A DNA stretch of 8,917 nt, from contig CALJFV010000072.1 of assembly GCA_938074515.1 (NCBI GenBank), forward strand, positions 1-8,917, in the 5' to 3' direction. This document shows positions 1-6,310 of the stretch, one piece after another (positions within the stretch are counted from its first letter, which is position 1; the number at the start of each line of letters is the position of its first letter). The notes beneath the pieces were generated by a model. It saw only the letters and a list, made by a program, of their open reading frames with translations. It did not search any database and was not told the origin of the DNA. This stretch comes from an uncultured Flavobacteriaceae bacterium. GTDB taxonomy: Bacteria; Bacteroidota; Bacteroidia; Flavobacteriales; Flavobacteriaceae. The position numbers and the translations under genes were made by a program.

Positions 1-29
1 GTATCACTTCGTAAATCAATCGGGTCCAT
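1..29 (-). CDS. ltaE: L-threonine aldolase, N-terminal fragment (cut by window edge)
   Basis: An ATG at 29-27 on the minus strand opens a frame reading MDPIDLRSD, and the incomplete next codon AC- must be Thr, giving MDPIDLRSDT. The string IDLRSDT right after the initiator is characteristic of low-specificity L-threonine aldolases, PLP-dependent fold-type I enzymes that cleave threonine or allo-threonine to glycine and acetaldehyde; the E. coli protein begins with the same motif. The start lies 21 bp downstream of the stop of the exported-protein gene, so the two are probably co-transcribed. Only ten residues are visible, so the identification rests on this one conserved N-terminal motif. The lysine that binds PLP and the rest of the enzyme lie outside the window. 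A chance match to another protein is possible but not favoured. Confidence 0.62.
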
Positions 30-50
30 AATATTGCTTATTAGTTTTAG

Positions 51-662
51 TTAGTACAAAAATACAGCATCCATAATTTGATGCATTTTTGTCAGTTTCA
101 ATGTTTGATTAAATGTAAAGGTTACATTTTCTTCGGCCCACATGGGATCTATATCTTTCTGATAAAATTCTGGTTCGACCATTATATTGCGATAGAAAAG
201 CACATATTTAAAGAATAAATCTTTTGAATTTAGCTCGGTTGCTGCCAATACATGCTCACGAGTAATGCTCCTTGTATTTTTATCAGGAGAATTATTTTGG
301 TTTTGAATTCCCATATTTCCCGCAGTGCTTTGGGATTTTAATCTAAAGGGTTTAACAACATCATCCCGAAGTGCCGGCCAATGTTTCATTACATAAATAC
401 CAAGGACTGAATCAGAGGTATTAATTTTACCCCATGGCTCACCCACTTGACGTGTTGTTTGAAAAAATTGACCCTTTATCAAATAATACATTTCCTCTCG
501 GTTATCGGGCATAATTCTTCGATAGAGCACAAGCTCTGCAGAAGAATCGAGATCTTGTATTTCTCTGGGTACCTCAGTATTTTGTGCCTTAAGAACACAG
601 ACAAATACGAGAGTCATCCAAAAAACCCAAGCCGAAGGGTTAAACAATTTTGTGCAATTCAT
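51..662 (-). CDS. Exported protein of unknown function, 203 aa
   Basis: I do not recognise the family. Residues 1-27 look like a Sec signal peptide: Lys5 in the n-region, a hydrophobic stretch at about 12-24 (VFWMTLVFVCV) and a probable cleavage near LKAQ, so the mature protein of about 176 residues should be periplasmic or secreted. There is no lipobox, and the mature part has no cysteine. It divides into a first half rich in beta-like and aromatic positions (about 44-108, with LVLYRRI, YYLIKGQFF and VLGIYVMKHW), a polar Asn/Gln/Ser-rich linker (about 109-132) and a second half with ELNSKDLFFKYVLFYRNI and WAEENVTFTF. The upstream frame meets a stop (about 114 nt before) with no other ATG, which supports the 662 start. 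It lies 116 bp downstream of the metalloprotease gene and 21 bp upstream of the putative threonine aldolase, all on the minus strand. The signal peptide and gene layout support a real gene; the function is open. Confidence 0.72.
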   Translation of the reverse strand: MNCTKLFNPSAWVFWMTLVFVCVLKAQNTEVPREIQDLDSSAELVLYRRIMPDNREEMYYLIKGQFFQTTRQVGEPWGKINTSDSVLGIYVMKHWPALRDDVVKPFRLKSQSTAGNMGIQNQNNSPDKNTRSITREHVLAATELNSKDLFFKYVLFYRNIMVEPEFYQKDIDPMWAEENVTFTFNQTLKLTKMHQIMDAVFLY

Positions 663-778
663 CCTGATCTGATTTATGTCCTTGTGAGGCCTTGTAAGAC
701 CGAAGTGAGTCCTGCCGTTGAGGTGAATGAGGTGATTGATAGAAATGGTTTAAATGACATGATTGCAAATTAAATCGG
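663..778. other. Intergenic spacer between metalloprotease and exported-protein genes
   Basis: This 116-bp spacer separates two minus-strand genes. I find no rho-independent terminator in it. On the minus strand, TTAATTTG (plus 766-773) differs at one position from the Bacteroidota -7 consensus TAnnTTTG, but it lies only a few bases past the metalloprotease stop and more than 100 nt from the next start, so it is a weak promoter candidate at best. An 18-bp imperfect palindrome is centred on AGGCCT (681-698). The spacer could carry a secondary promoter, or simply be read through. Confidence 0.35.
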
Positions 779-3184
779 TTAATCTAATTCAGGAAAAATA
801 CACTGGAAGGCTCCTATAGGACTGCCATCGGGGAGGTCTGGAGTCATTATACGATCAAAGTCTTCGGGATTTTGCCAATATTGATTCAGTAGGTCCAAGT
901 AGTATGCCGCCAATTCCTTGTGATGTTTTTTGGCCCAACGTTCCCATTGATATAAATGATCATTTAGTTTAGACTTAACCTGTGGTAGGGTCTGTTTAGC
1001 CAAGCTCGTGGCCATGACCTGTCTTAAATATAAATCCAGCACGTACTGATTCAGTGAAGTTAGTCGCTCACTGGATTGCGCGCTGTTGAACATTTGTGCG
1101 GATTTTTCAAGGAGCTCGTCGAGACTTAATTGATTCGGATCAACGACGTGCTGCCAATAAATTCTATTTAAACGGGCTGGATGAAATAAAAACTCGAGCG
1201 TCATAGATGCGGCACTGCCCGCTGCCGTCAAGGGGTCAAAATTTAAGCCCATAGAAGATTTAAAAGACTCTCGAGTGCGCGGATAACCAAAAGCCCTTGG
1301 AGGAAACAAGGCTTCAATTCGCTTTGGAATATGAAGTTGTAACGGCGATAAGGTATTTAACACTGCACTTAAAGCGCGACGCTGCTCTTCAGGGGAAACC
1401 GCATGATTTTTGGAAGATTTAGCCCCTTTAATACTATAGTCATAGTGCTGACCTCCGAGCATTTTTACAGCGGCCTCAGTTTGGTATCGATGCAGGTAAT
1501 AAATGGGTACAAAAACATCCTCTAAAACAGAATTTGGTTGTCCTTTAGGTATTTGATTGAGCGAAAATTGATTGATCGCCACCTGGCGTACCGCCATAAT
1601 TTCTTCAAGTCCTTGAGCCGGACTACTTGCATTATCCCATAAATGAGCTTGCGCATGACTGCCGCTTTTGGCTCGAGCATCAGAATCAGTTATAAACAAG
1701 AGATCCTCAGAAAATGCCTCATCTAAAAGCCTGCCAAGGTAATCTGATTGTTCCATTCCTTGGGGTACCGCTCCATAACTGTAAGCGACTGAAATTTTAT
1801 CCCATAACCCGATCCCAGTTTCATAGGCCCTACTGAAATCAATCGCTCCATTGACCAAATGTAACTGAGGATGTGGATAGTCCATAACACTAATTTTACC
1901 ATAGGCACTGGCGGCAAAATTATGGGCAAATCCTAAGGTATGACCGACTTCATGAGCTGATAATTGTTTCAATCGGGCCAAAGCTAATTCCTGCATGGCA
2001 GGATCTATTTTGTCCTGAGCAAATGGGTCCTCACAGAGGCCTTGAGCGATTAAAAAATCTTGACGCACGCGCAAACTACCCAGACTGACATGTCCTTTGA
2101 TGATCTCGCCGGTACGGGGATCAGTTATCGATGCTCCGTAAGACCAACCGCGGGTGGAACGATGCACCCATTGAATGACATTATAACGTGCGTCTAATGG
2201 GTCCGCGTCCTCAGGCAAAAGCGCCACTTGAAAGGCCTGCTCATAACCAAGTGCTTCAAAGGCTTGATTCCACCACCCCGCCCCTTCCAAAAGCGCGGAG
2301 CGTATGGGTTCAGGGGTGCCTCGATCCAAATAGTAAATAATGGGGTCTACAGCAGGACTTGAAGCTTGATCTGGAAATTTTTTCTCGAGTCGATGACGGG
2401 TAATAAACTGCCGTTTCAGCGGCTGATCAATGGGCGTGGCATAATCGTAAAATGTCATGGGAAAGGCGCCACATCGGGGATCAAAAGGGCGCATTTCAAA
2501 TTGATCAACGGGCAAGGCCAAAAAACTATGATGCTGAATTGTTGATAAATCCGTACCCTGCCAAACGCTTTTCAAAAATTCACCGGTGGGTTGACCATCA
2601 AAGGTCAATAAAGCCTCAAATTCCACATTTAATGGAAAGGCTTTGGTGCGCTCCATCCAGACGGCTGATTTACTTTTATTGAGTTTAAAACTTCCCTGCT
2701 TTTTTTGGGAAAGGGTCTGGGCTACCTGATGGGTGTCTTGAAGTAAGAAATCGGTCATATCAACCAAAAACTGACTTTGATCGGTCTCAGCAATCTCAAA
2801 GCCATACAGCACATGTGTTCCAAAGGCCTCGCTTACGGACTGTCGCTCTAGTGGATTGTCTGATTGCGCACGAAAGAGCAAATTGGGCGCCATAAGCAAA
2901 ATACGAGGGCCTGCCTTTTCAAACCTAACGATTTGTTCTCCACCAAGTTGACCGCGGTCCAAGCCAATATCATTGCTCCCTAGTCCAGTGCGTAACGCGT
3001 GAACATAAAGAAAATCACGCCCCAGTTGATCCTCATCTATGACTAAAAATATTTGGCCTTTTTCAGGGACATAATAAAAATCAAAAAGTCCCCCGAATTT
3101 AGTTTTGTTCACTTCATTTCGTAAGAACTGTGCTTGTAAGGAAAAGCTCAAAAAAAATAGAGGCAGATAGCGTAAAAGTCTCAT
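779..3184 (-). CDS. Exported metzincin-like zinc-dependent metalloprotease (DUF5117/DUF4953 type)
   Basis: The 801-residue protein has a signal peptide (about 1-18, ending SLQA/Q) and is probably periplasmic or secreted. The zinc-binding motif HExxHxxGxxH is complete at residues 411-421 (HEVGHTLGFAH): three histidine ligands and the catalytic Glu412. A likely Met-turn, SVMDYP, follows at 432-437, as in metzincins. The region from about 25 to 200 (GLFDFYYVPEKGQIFLVI, then LGRDFLYVHALRTG) matches my knowledge of the DUF5117 domain of Bacteroidota metalloproteases. The catalytic part and downstream helical region, about 300-640, correspond to DUF4953, with conserved-looking WWNQAFEALGY, DPRTGEI and VFVPIYYLHRYQ. 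The N-terminal DUF5118 segment often seen in relatives seems short or absent. Substrates of the family are not well defined; a role in degrading or processing envelope or external proteins is inference. The start follows an untranslated stretch with no SD, typical for this phylum, and the gene is divergent from prfB. Confidence 0.88.
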   Translation of the reverse strand: MRLLRYLPLFFLSFSLQAQFLRNEVNKTKFGGLFDFYYVPEKGQIFLVIDEDQLGRDFLYVHALRTGLGSNDIGLDRGQLGGEQIVRFEKAGPRILLMAPNLLFRAQSDNPLERQSVSEAFGTHVLYGFEIAETDQSQFLVDMTDFLLQDTHQVAQTLSQKKQGSFKLNKSKSAVWMERTKAFPLNVEFEALLTFDGQPTGEFLKSVWQGTDLSTIQHHSFLALPVDQFEMRPFDPRCGAFPMTFYDYATPIDQPLKRQFITRHRLEKKFPDQASSPAVDPIIYYLDRGTPEPIRSALLEGAGWWNQAFEALGYEQAFQVALLPEDADPLDARYNVIQWVHRSTRGWSYGASITDPRTGEIIKGHVSLGSLRVRQDFLIAQGLCEDPFAQDKIDPAMQELALARLKQLSAHEVGHTLGFAHNFAASAYGKISVMDYPHPQLHLVNGAIDFSRAYETGIGLWDKISVAYSYGAVPQGMEQSDYLGRLLDEAFSEDLLFITDSDARAKSGSHAQAHLWDNASSPAQGLEEIMAVRQVAINQFSLNQIPKGQPNSVLEDVFVPIYYLHRYQTEAAVKMLGGQHYDYSIKGAKSSKNHAVSPEEQRRALSAVLNTLSPLQLHIPKRIEALFPPRAFGYPRTRESFKSSMGLNFDPLTAAGSAASMTLEFLFHPARLNRIYWQHVVDPNQLSLDELLEKSAQMFNSAQSSERLTSLNQYVLDLYLRQVMATSLAKQTLPQVKSKLNDHLYQWERWAKKHHKELAAYYLDLLNQYWQNPEDFDRIMTPDLPDGSPIGAFQCIFPELD

Positions 3185-3284
3185 AAATTAATCCATAACA
3201 GTTATGCTTTAAAACTATTAAATATTTATCGAAACTCTTTCTTCTTGGCTGCTTAAAAGCTATTTTTGTAGAAATTAACTCAGT
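3185..3284. promoter_or_regulatory. Divergent intergenic region carrying promoters for the metalloprotease and prfB groups
   Basis: This 100-bp AT-rich region must hold the 5' signals of both diverging units. On the plus strand TATTTTTG (3261-3268) fits the Bacteroidota -7 element TAnnTTTG exactly. On the minus strand the best match is TAGTTTTA (plus 3210-3217), one mismatch from the consensus, which would give a leader of roughly 20 nt for the metalloprotease. Neither -7 candidate has a convincing -33 TTG at the usual 17-23 nt distance. No SD-like sequence precedes either start codon. Confidence 0.5.
3261..3268 (+). promoter_or_regulatory. Candidate Bacteroidota -7 element for prfB
   Basis: TATTTTTG matches TAnnTTTG in full. 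A start of transcription a few bases downstream would leave a leader of only about 10-14 nt before the ATG at 3285. The upstream element is imperfect: a TTTC at 3238-3241 is 19 nt away, and a true TTG at 3245-3247 is only 13 nt away. The assignment rests on the -7 match and its position. Confidence 0.45.
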
Positions 3285-4392
3285 ATGACTACATCAGATC
3301 ACTTAAAGGATCTCAGACATCGCCTGGATGCGTTAAGGAGGTATCTTTGACGTAGATGGTAAAAAGATTACCATCGCTAACGATGAAGAAAGAACATTTG
3401 ACCCAAACTTTTGGAACGACCCCAAAGGAGCCGAGGCCTTTATGAAAGAACTTCGCACCCTAAAGAAATGGGTTGAAGACCATCAAAACGCCGAACAGGA
3501 CTTTGAGGAATTAGAAGTTTATTTTGAGTTCTTTAAGGAGGGTGAAGAGACTCAAGAGCAAGTTGATTCAGCTTACCAAAAAGCCTTAAACGCCATTGAG
3601 CAACTTGAATTCCGAAATATGCTTAGCAGTGAAGGCGACGATCTAAGCGCCGTATTGCAAATCACCGCAGGCGCTGGAGGAACTGAGAGTTGTGATTGGG
3701 CTAAAATGTTGATGCGCATGTATTTGATGTGGGCAGAAAAACACGGCTACAAAATAAAAGAGCTTAACTTTCAAGCTGGGGATGTTGCCGGAGTAAAAAC
3801 TGTTACTCTAGAAATTGAAGGCGATCACGCATTTGGTTGGCTAAAGGGAGAAAACGGGGTTCATCGATTGGTCCGTATTTCACCTTTTGATTCCAATGCA
3901 AAGCGACATACAAGTTTTGTAAGTGTCTATGTATACCCTATGGTTGATGATCGAATCGAAATCGAAATCAATCCTGCGGATATTTCTTGGGATTTTGCAA
4001 GAAGTAGCGGAGCTGGTGGACAAAACGTAAATAAAGTAGAAACTAAAGCGATTTTGACCCACCATCCTAGTGGCATTGTAATCCACAATAGTGAAACGCG
4101 CTCCCAACTCGAAAACCGTGAAAAGGCAATGCAAATGCTAAAGTCTCAGCTTTATGAAATTGAGTTGCGCAAACAGCAGGCACAGCGAGATGAAATAGAA
4201 GCCAATAAAATGGCCATAGAATGGGGCAGTCAAATCCGTAATTACGTACTCCACCCATATAAATTGGTCAAAGATGTCCGGACCCAATATGAATCGGGTA
4301 ATACTGATGCCATTCTAGATGGTCATATCGACGAATTTCTTAAAGCATTTTTAATGATGACTGGCCAAAAGGAGGCCACCAATGAACTTTAA
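3285..4392 (+). CDS. prfB: Peptide chain release factor 2 (RF2), made by +1 programmed frameshift
   Basis: RF2 recognises UGA and UAA stop codons in the ribosomal A site and triggers peptide release. The gene is in two frames. ATG 3285 starts 21 codons (MTTSDHLKDLRHRLDALRRYL) ending at an in-frame TGA (3348-3350); skipping T3348 moves translation to GAC at 3349, and the +1 frame runs to TAA at 4390-4392. The joined product is about 368 residues, close to the 365 of E. coli RF2. In joined numbering the stop-recognition tripeptide SPF lies at about 199-201, which marks RF2 rather than RF1 (PxT), and the catalytic GGQ at about 244-246 within SSGAGGQNVNKVE. The N-terminal helical domain and the DFWNDP-like segment (DPNFWNDP) cross the junction and match the family. 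An in-frame TAA at 3276-3278 fixes ATG 3285 as the only upstream ATG start. Starting at the internal ATG 3442 would remove 52 conserved residues and is wrong. The next gene follows after 5 bp. Confidence 0.97.
3333..3351 (+). promoter_or_regulatory. RF2 programmed +1 frameshift site
   Basis: The codons read TTA AGG AGG TAT CTT TGA C. The internal SD-like AGGAGG (3336-3341) sits three bases upstream of the slippery CTT (3345-3347), followed by the stop TGA (3348-3350) and a C, a poor termination context. This is the layout of the E. coli prfB cassette (AGG GGG TAT CTT TGA C). In the known mechanism, when RF2 is scarce the ribosome pauses at UGA, tRNA-Leu slips from CUU to UUU and translation continues in +1. 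When RF2 is plentiful it terminates at this UGA, giving a 21-residue peptide. RF2 thus controls its own level. Mechanism is established knowledge; the site is seen directly. Confidence 0.96.
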
Positions 4393-4397
4393 TTAAG

Positions 4398-5297
4398 ATG
4401 GAAAAAGTTAACTTTACCCCTAAATCAATGAGAAACATGAGGCGTATTTTGAGTCTATTGATCTTGAGTTTATTTTTTGTGCAATGCTCAAGTGACGATA
4501 ATTCCAATAATAACAATAACAACGATCCAATCGATCCTAATCCAACTAACCTGCCTAAGTTAGTGGCTTTTGAAGTGGGACCAAATGGGACAAATGTGCA
4601 ATATGAATACAACGACAATGACCTATTGGAGGTGTGGACTGAAACGCTTCCTGGTTTTGGTTTTGAAATTACTACAGCCTACAACGACGAACTCAACCCA
4701 AATGTTTGGTATTATATTGATAGTGATGGGGTGTCGGACCAAAAAGGTTTTTTTTATGATTTAGAAGGCCGTGTATTTAGATATCTGGACGCCCAAGATG
4801 ATGTGACCCTGTTTTATGATAATGACACCGTATTATTTGAAGGAATCATTGATGAAGTAGCCGATGTAAGTGGTTCTATGACGTTAACCGCTGGGGGCAA
4901 AGTTTCGCGATTCAATGCCCTAGATCAATACCTTACTTTTGACTATGATGCCTCAGGAAATATGACTTCATTAAATCAATACGATAATAATGATGTGCTC
5001 ATCCATAGTTATGGCTTTACCTATGACAACAAAAACAATCCATTCTACGGCCAATATAACCCCTTATATCTAGTGCGAAATATCGATTTGTTCTGGAATT
5101 TTAACAGCATAAATTTTACCGGATTTAGTGGTTATGTTTACCCTTATAATCCAAATAATTTAACCGCCATTACACGAGATGGGGTCATAACCACAAGTTA
5201 TCTTATAGGTTATGACAATGACGATTATCCCGCAGTCATCAGTGAGGTTTCTCAGGGAAATTCCTACCAGTGGGATATTCTTTATATTACAGAATAA
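4398..5297 (+). CDS. Putative surface or outer-membrane lipoprotein with YD-repeat-like segments
   Basis: The N-terminus has a positively charged n-region, a hydrophobic core (ILSLLILSLFFV) and Cys30 followed by SSDDNSN. This resembles a lipoprotein signal peptide, and the acidic Ser-Asp-Asp after the cysteine resembles lipoprotein export signals described for Bacteroidota surface lipoproteins. The residue before the cysteine is Gln, unusual for a lipobox, so lipidation is likely but not certain. A low-complexity Asn/Asp/Pro linker (about 33-50) follows. The rest is Asn, Asp and Tyr-rich with YD-repeat-like pieces such as FDYDASGNMTSL and FTYDNKNNPFYG, typical of beta-rich secreted flavobacterial proteins; no enzyme motif is visible. 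ATG 4398 is 5 bp after the prfB stop, but in-frame ATGs at 4428 and 4437 give a more usual signal length (Cys at 20 or 17), so either may be the real start. It is probably co-transcribed with prfB. Ligand and role unknown. Confidence 0.82.
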   Translation: MEKVNFTPKSMRNMRRILSLLILSLFFVQCSSDDNSNNNNNNDPIDPNPTNLPKLVAFEVGPNGTNVQYEYNDNDLLEVWTETLPGFGFEITTAYNDELNPNVWYYIDSDGVSDQKGFFYDLEGRVFRYLDAQDDVTLFYDNDTVLFEGIIDEVADVSGSMTLTAGGKVSRFNALDQYLTFDYDASGNMTSLNQYDNNDVLIHSYGFTYDNKNNPFYGQYNPLYLVRNIDLFWNFNSINFTGFSGYVYPYNPNNLTAITRDGVITTSYLIGYDNDDYPAVISEVSQGNSYQWDILYITE

Positions 5298-5300
5298 ACA

Positions 5301-5972
5301 ATGAACCCAAAGATCAATACCCTAATATTTGATCTGGGCGGCGTCTTAATTGATTGGCAACCTGCATATGTCTTTCTTAAGGAATTTAGGGGGGATTCTG
5401 CCAAGATGGATGAATTTCTCAATACGGTTTGCGCTTGGGAGTGGAATTTAAATCAAGACGCCGGTTATCCTCTCGAAAAAGCGACACATGAGCGAATAGC
5501 ACTTTTTCCTGAATATGAACGGCTCATTAAAATGTACTACGGTCGTTGGGAAGAGATGCTAGGCTTGGCCCACAAAGACACCTTGGCCATTCTTGAATTC
5601 CTGAAATTTCAAAAAAAATATCGCTTGTTGGCATTGACTAACTGGAGCCACGAAACCTTCCCTATCGCTTTAAATAAATTCCCATGGCTCAAATGGTTCG
5701 AGGGCATTGTGGTCAGCGGCGAAGAAGGCCTGCGCAAACCCGATCCTGAAATTTACAAGCGATTGTTAGATCGGTATTCCATTGAGGCCCAAGAATCTTT
5801 ATTTATCGATGATAATTTAGAAAATATTCAAGGAGCAAAAGGATTGGGGATTGCTGCTTTGCACTTTAAAGGTGCACCGAAATTAGCCCAAGAGTTAATG
5901 GATTTGGGCATCGCATTACCTCAGACGCTCGTAACGCAAATAAACCATCCTCTTTCGTCTTTAGATTTATGA
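5301..5972 (+). CDS. HAD-superfamily (subfamily IA) phosphatase-like hydrolase
   Basis: All four HAD motifs are visible in this 223-residue cytoplasmic protein: motif I FDLGGVLID with the nucleophile Asp11, motif II LTN with Thr113, motif III Lys146 in LRKPDPEIY, and motif IV FIDDN with Asp170/Asp171 for magnesium. The segment between motifs I and II (about 17-95) is the helical C1 cap of the IA subfamily. The position two after the nucleophile, normally the general acid Asp, is Gly13. The same DLG arrangement occurs in YihX-type sugar-phosphate phosphatases, so the protein is probably an active phosphatase on a small phosphorylated metabolite, but the substrate cannot be read from sequence. 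The gene starts 3 bp after the lipoprotein stop and overlaps the arsC-like gene by 4 bp (ATGA at 5969-5972), indicating translational coupling. Confidence 0.9.
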   Translation: MNPKINTLIFDLGGVLIDWQPAYVFLKEFRGDSAKMDEFLNTVCAWEWNLNQDAGYPLEKATHERIALFPEYERLIKMYYGRWEEMLGLAHKDTLAILEFLKFQKKYRLLALTNWSHETFPIALNKFPWLKWFEGIVVSGEEGLRKPDPEIYKRLLDRYSIEAQESLFIDDNLENIQGAKGLGIAALHFKGAPKLAQELMDLGIALPQTLVTQINHPLSSLDL

Positions 5973-6310
5973 TCAAAATTTACCATAATCCAAGATGCCG
6001 TAAATCTAGAGAAGCGCTGAATCATCTGGAAGAAAAGGAGAATGCTCTTGATGTGATTCTCTACCTTCAAACGCCTTTGTCCTATGAAGCGTTAAGTGAT
6101 TTGATTCAGAAACTAAACCTCAGACCTATCGATTTGATTCGGAAAGAAGAGGCCTTGTGGAAGACTCAATTCAAGGATAAAAACCTTGACGACCCAGAAC
6201 TCATTCAACTAATGATCGAAGAACCTCGACTCATGCAACGGCCTATCGTTGAATTTCAAGACAAGGCCGTAATTGCGCGCCCCCTTGACGCACTTAAAGA
6301 CCTAATTTAA
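5969..6310 (+). CDS. arsC: ArsC-family (glutaredoxin-dependent arsenate reductase-like) protein
   Basis: The 113-residue thioredoxin-fold protein begins IKIYHNPRCRKSREAL. Cys10 lies in the position of the catalytic cysteine of R773 ArsC, and three arginines match the oxyanion-binding set: Arg58 (LIRKEE), Arg91 (QRPIVE) and Arg104 (ARPL). It has only this one cysteine, as expected for an enzyme that relies on glutathione or glutaredoxin for turnover rather than on an internal disulfide. By family knowledge it would reduce arsenate to arsenite. There are no ars regulator or arsenite pump genes next to it, and many chromosomal ArsC/YffB-like proteins have no proven arsenate role, so a general thiol-redox function is equally possible. 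It is the last gene of the prfB group, starting inside the HAD stop codon. Confidence 0.85.
   Translation: MIKIYHNPRCRKSREALNHLEEKENALDVILYLQTPLSYEALSDLIQKLNLRPIDLIRKEEALWKTQFKDKNLDDPELIQLMIEEPRLMQRPIVEFQDKAVIARPLDALKDLI

Noticed and set aside
681..698. Imperfect palindrome centred on AGGCCT as a terminator or operator
   Set aside because: The outer pairs depend on G-U wobble, there is no loop and no T-tract in either direction; it may be chance.
447..773. Plus-strand open frame of 108 codons
   Set aside because: It lies antisense to the exported-protein gene and the spacer, has no family features and no promoter; the minus-strand frame has a signal peptide and better gene context.
3285..3441. 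In-frame TGA at 3348-3350 taken as a frameshift mutation or pseudogene of prfB
   Set aside because: The surrounding sequence is the exact RF2 recoding cassette and the downstream frame is intact with SPF and GGQ, so it is programmed, not damage.
4501..4548. AAT/AAC-rich stretch as a microsatellite or repeat array
   Set aside because: It encodes the Asn/Asp linker of the lipoprotein, a common spacer after the lipidated cysteine, and has no regular DNA unit.
3880..4618. Minus-strand open frames opposite prfB and the start of the lipoprotein gene
   Set aside because: They are antisense to well-supported genes and show no recognisable protein features.
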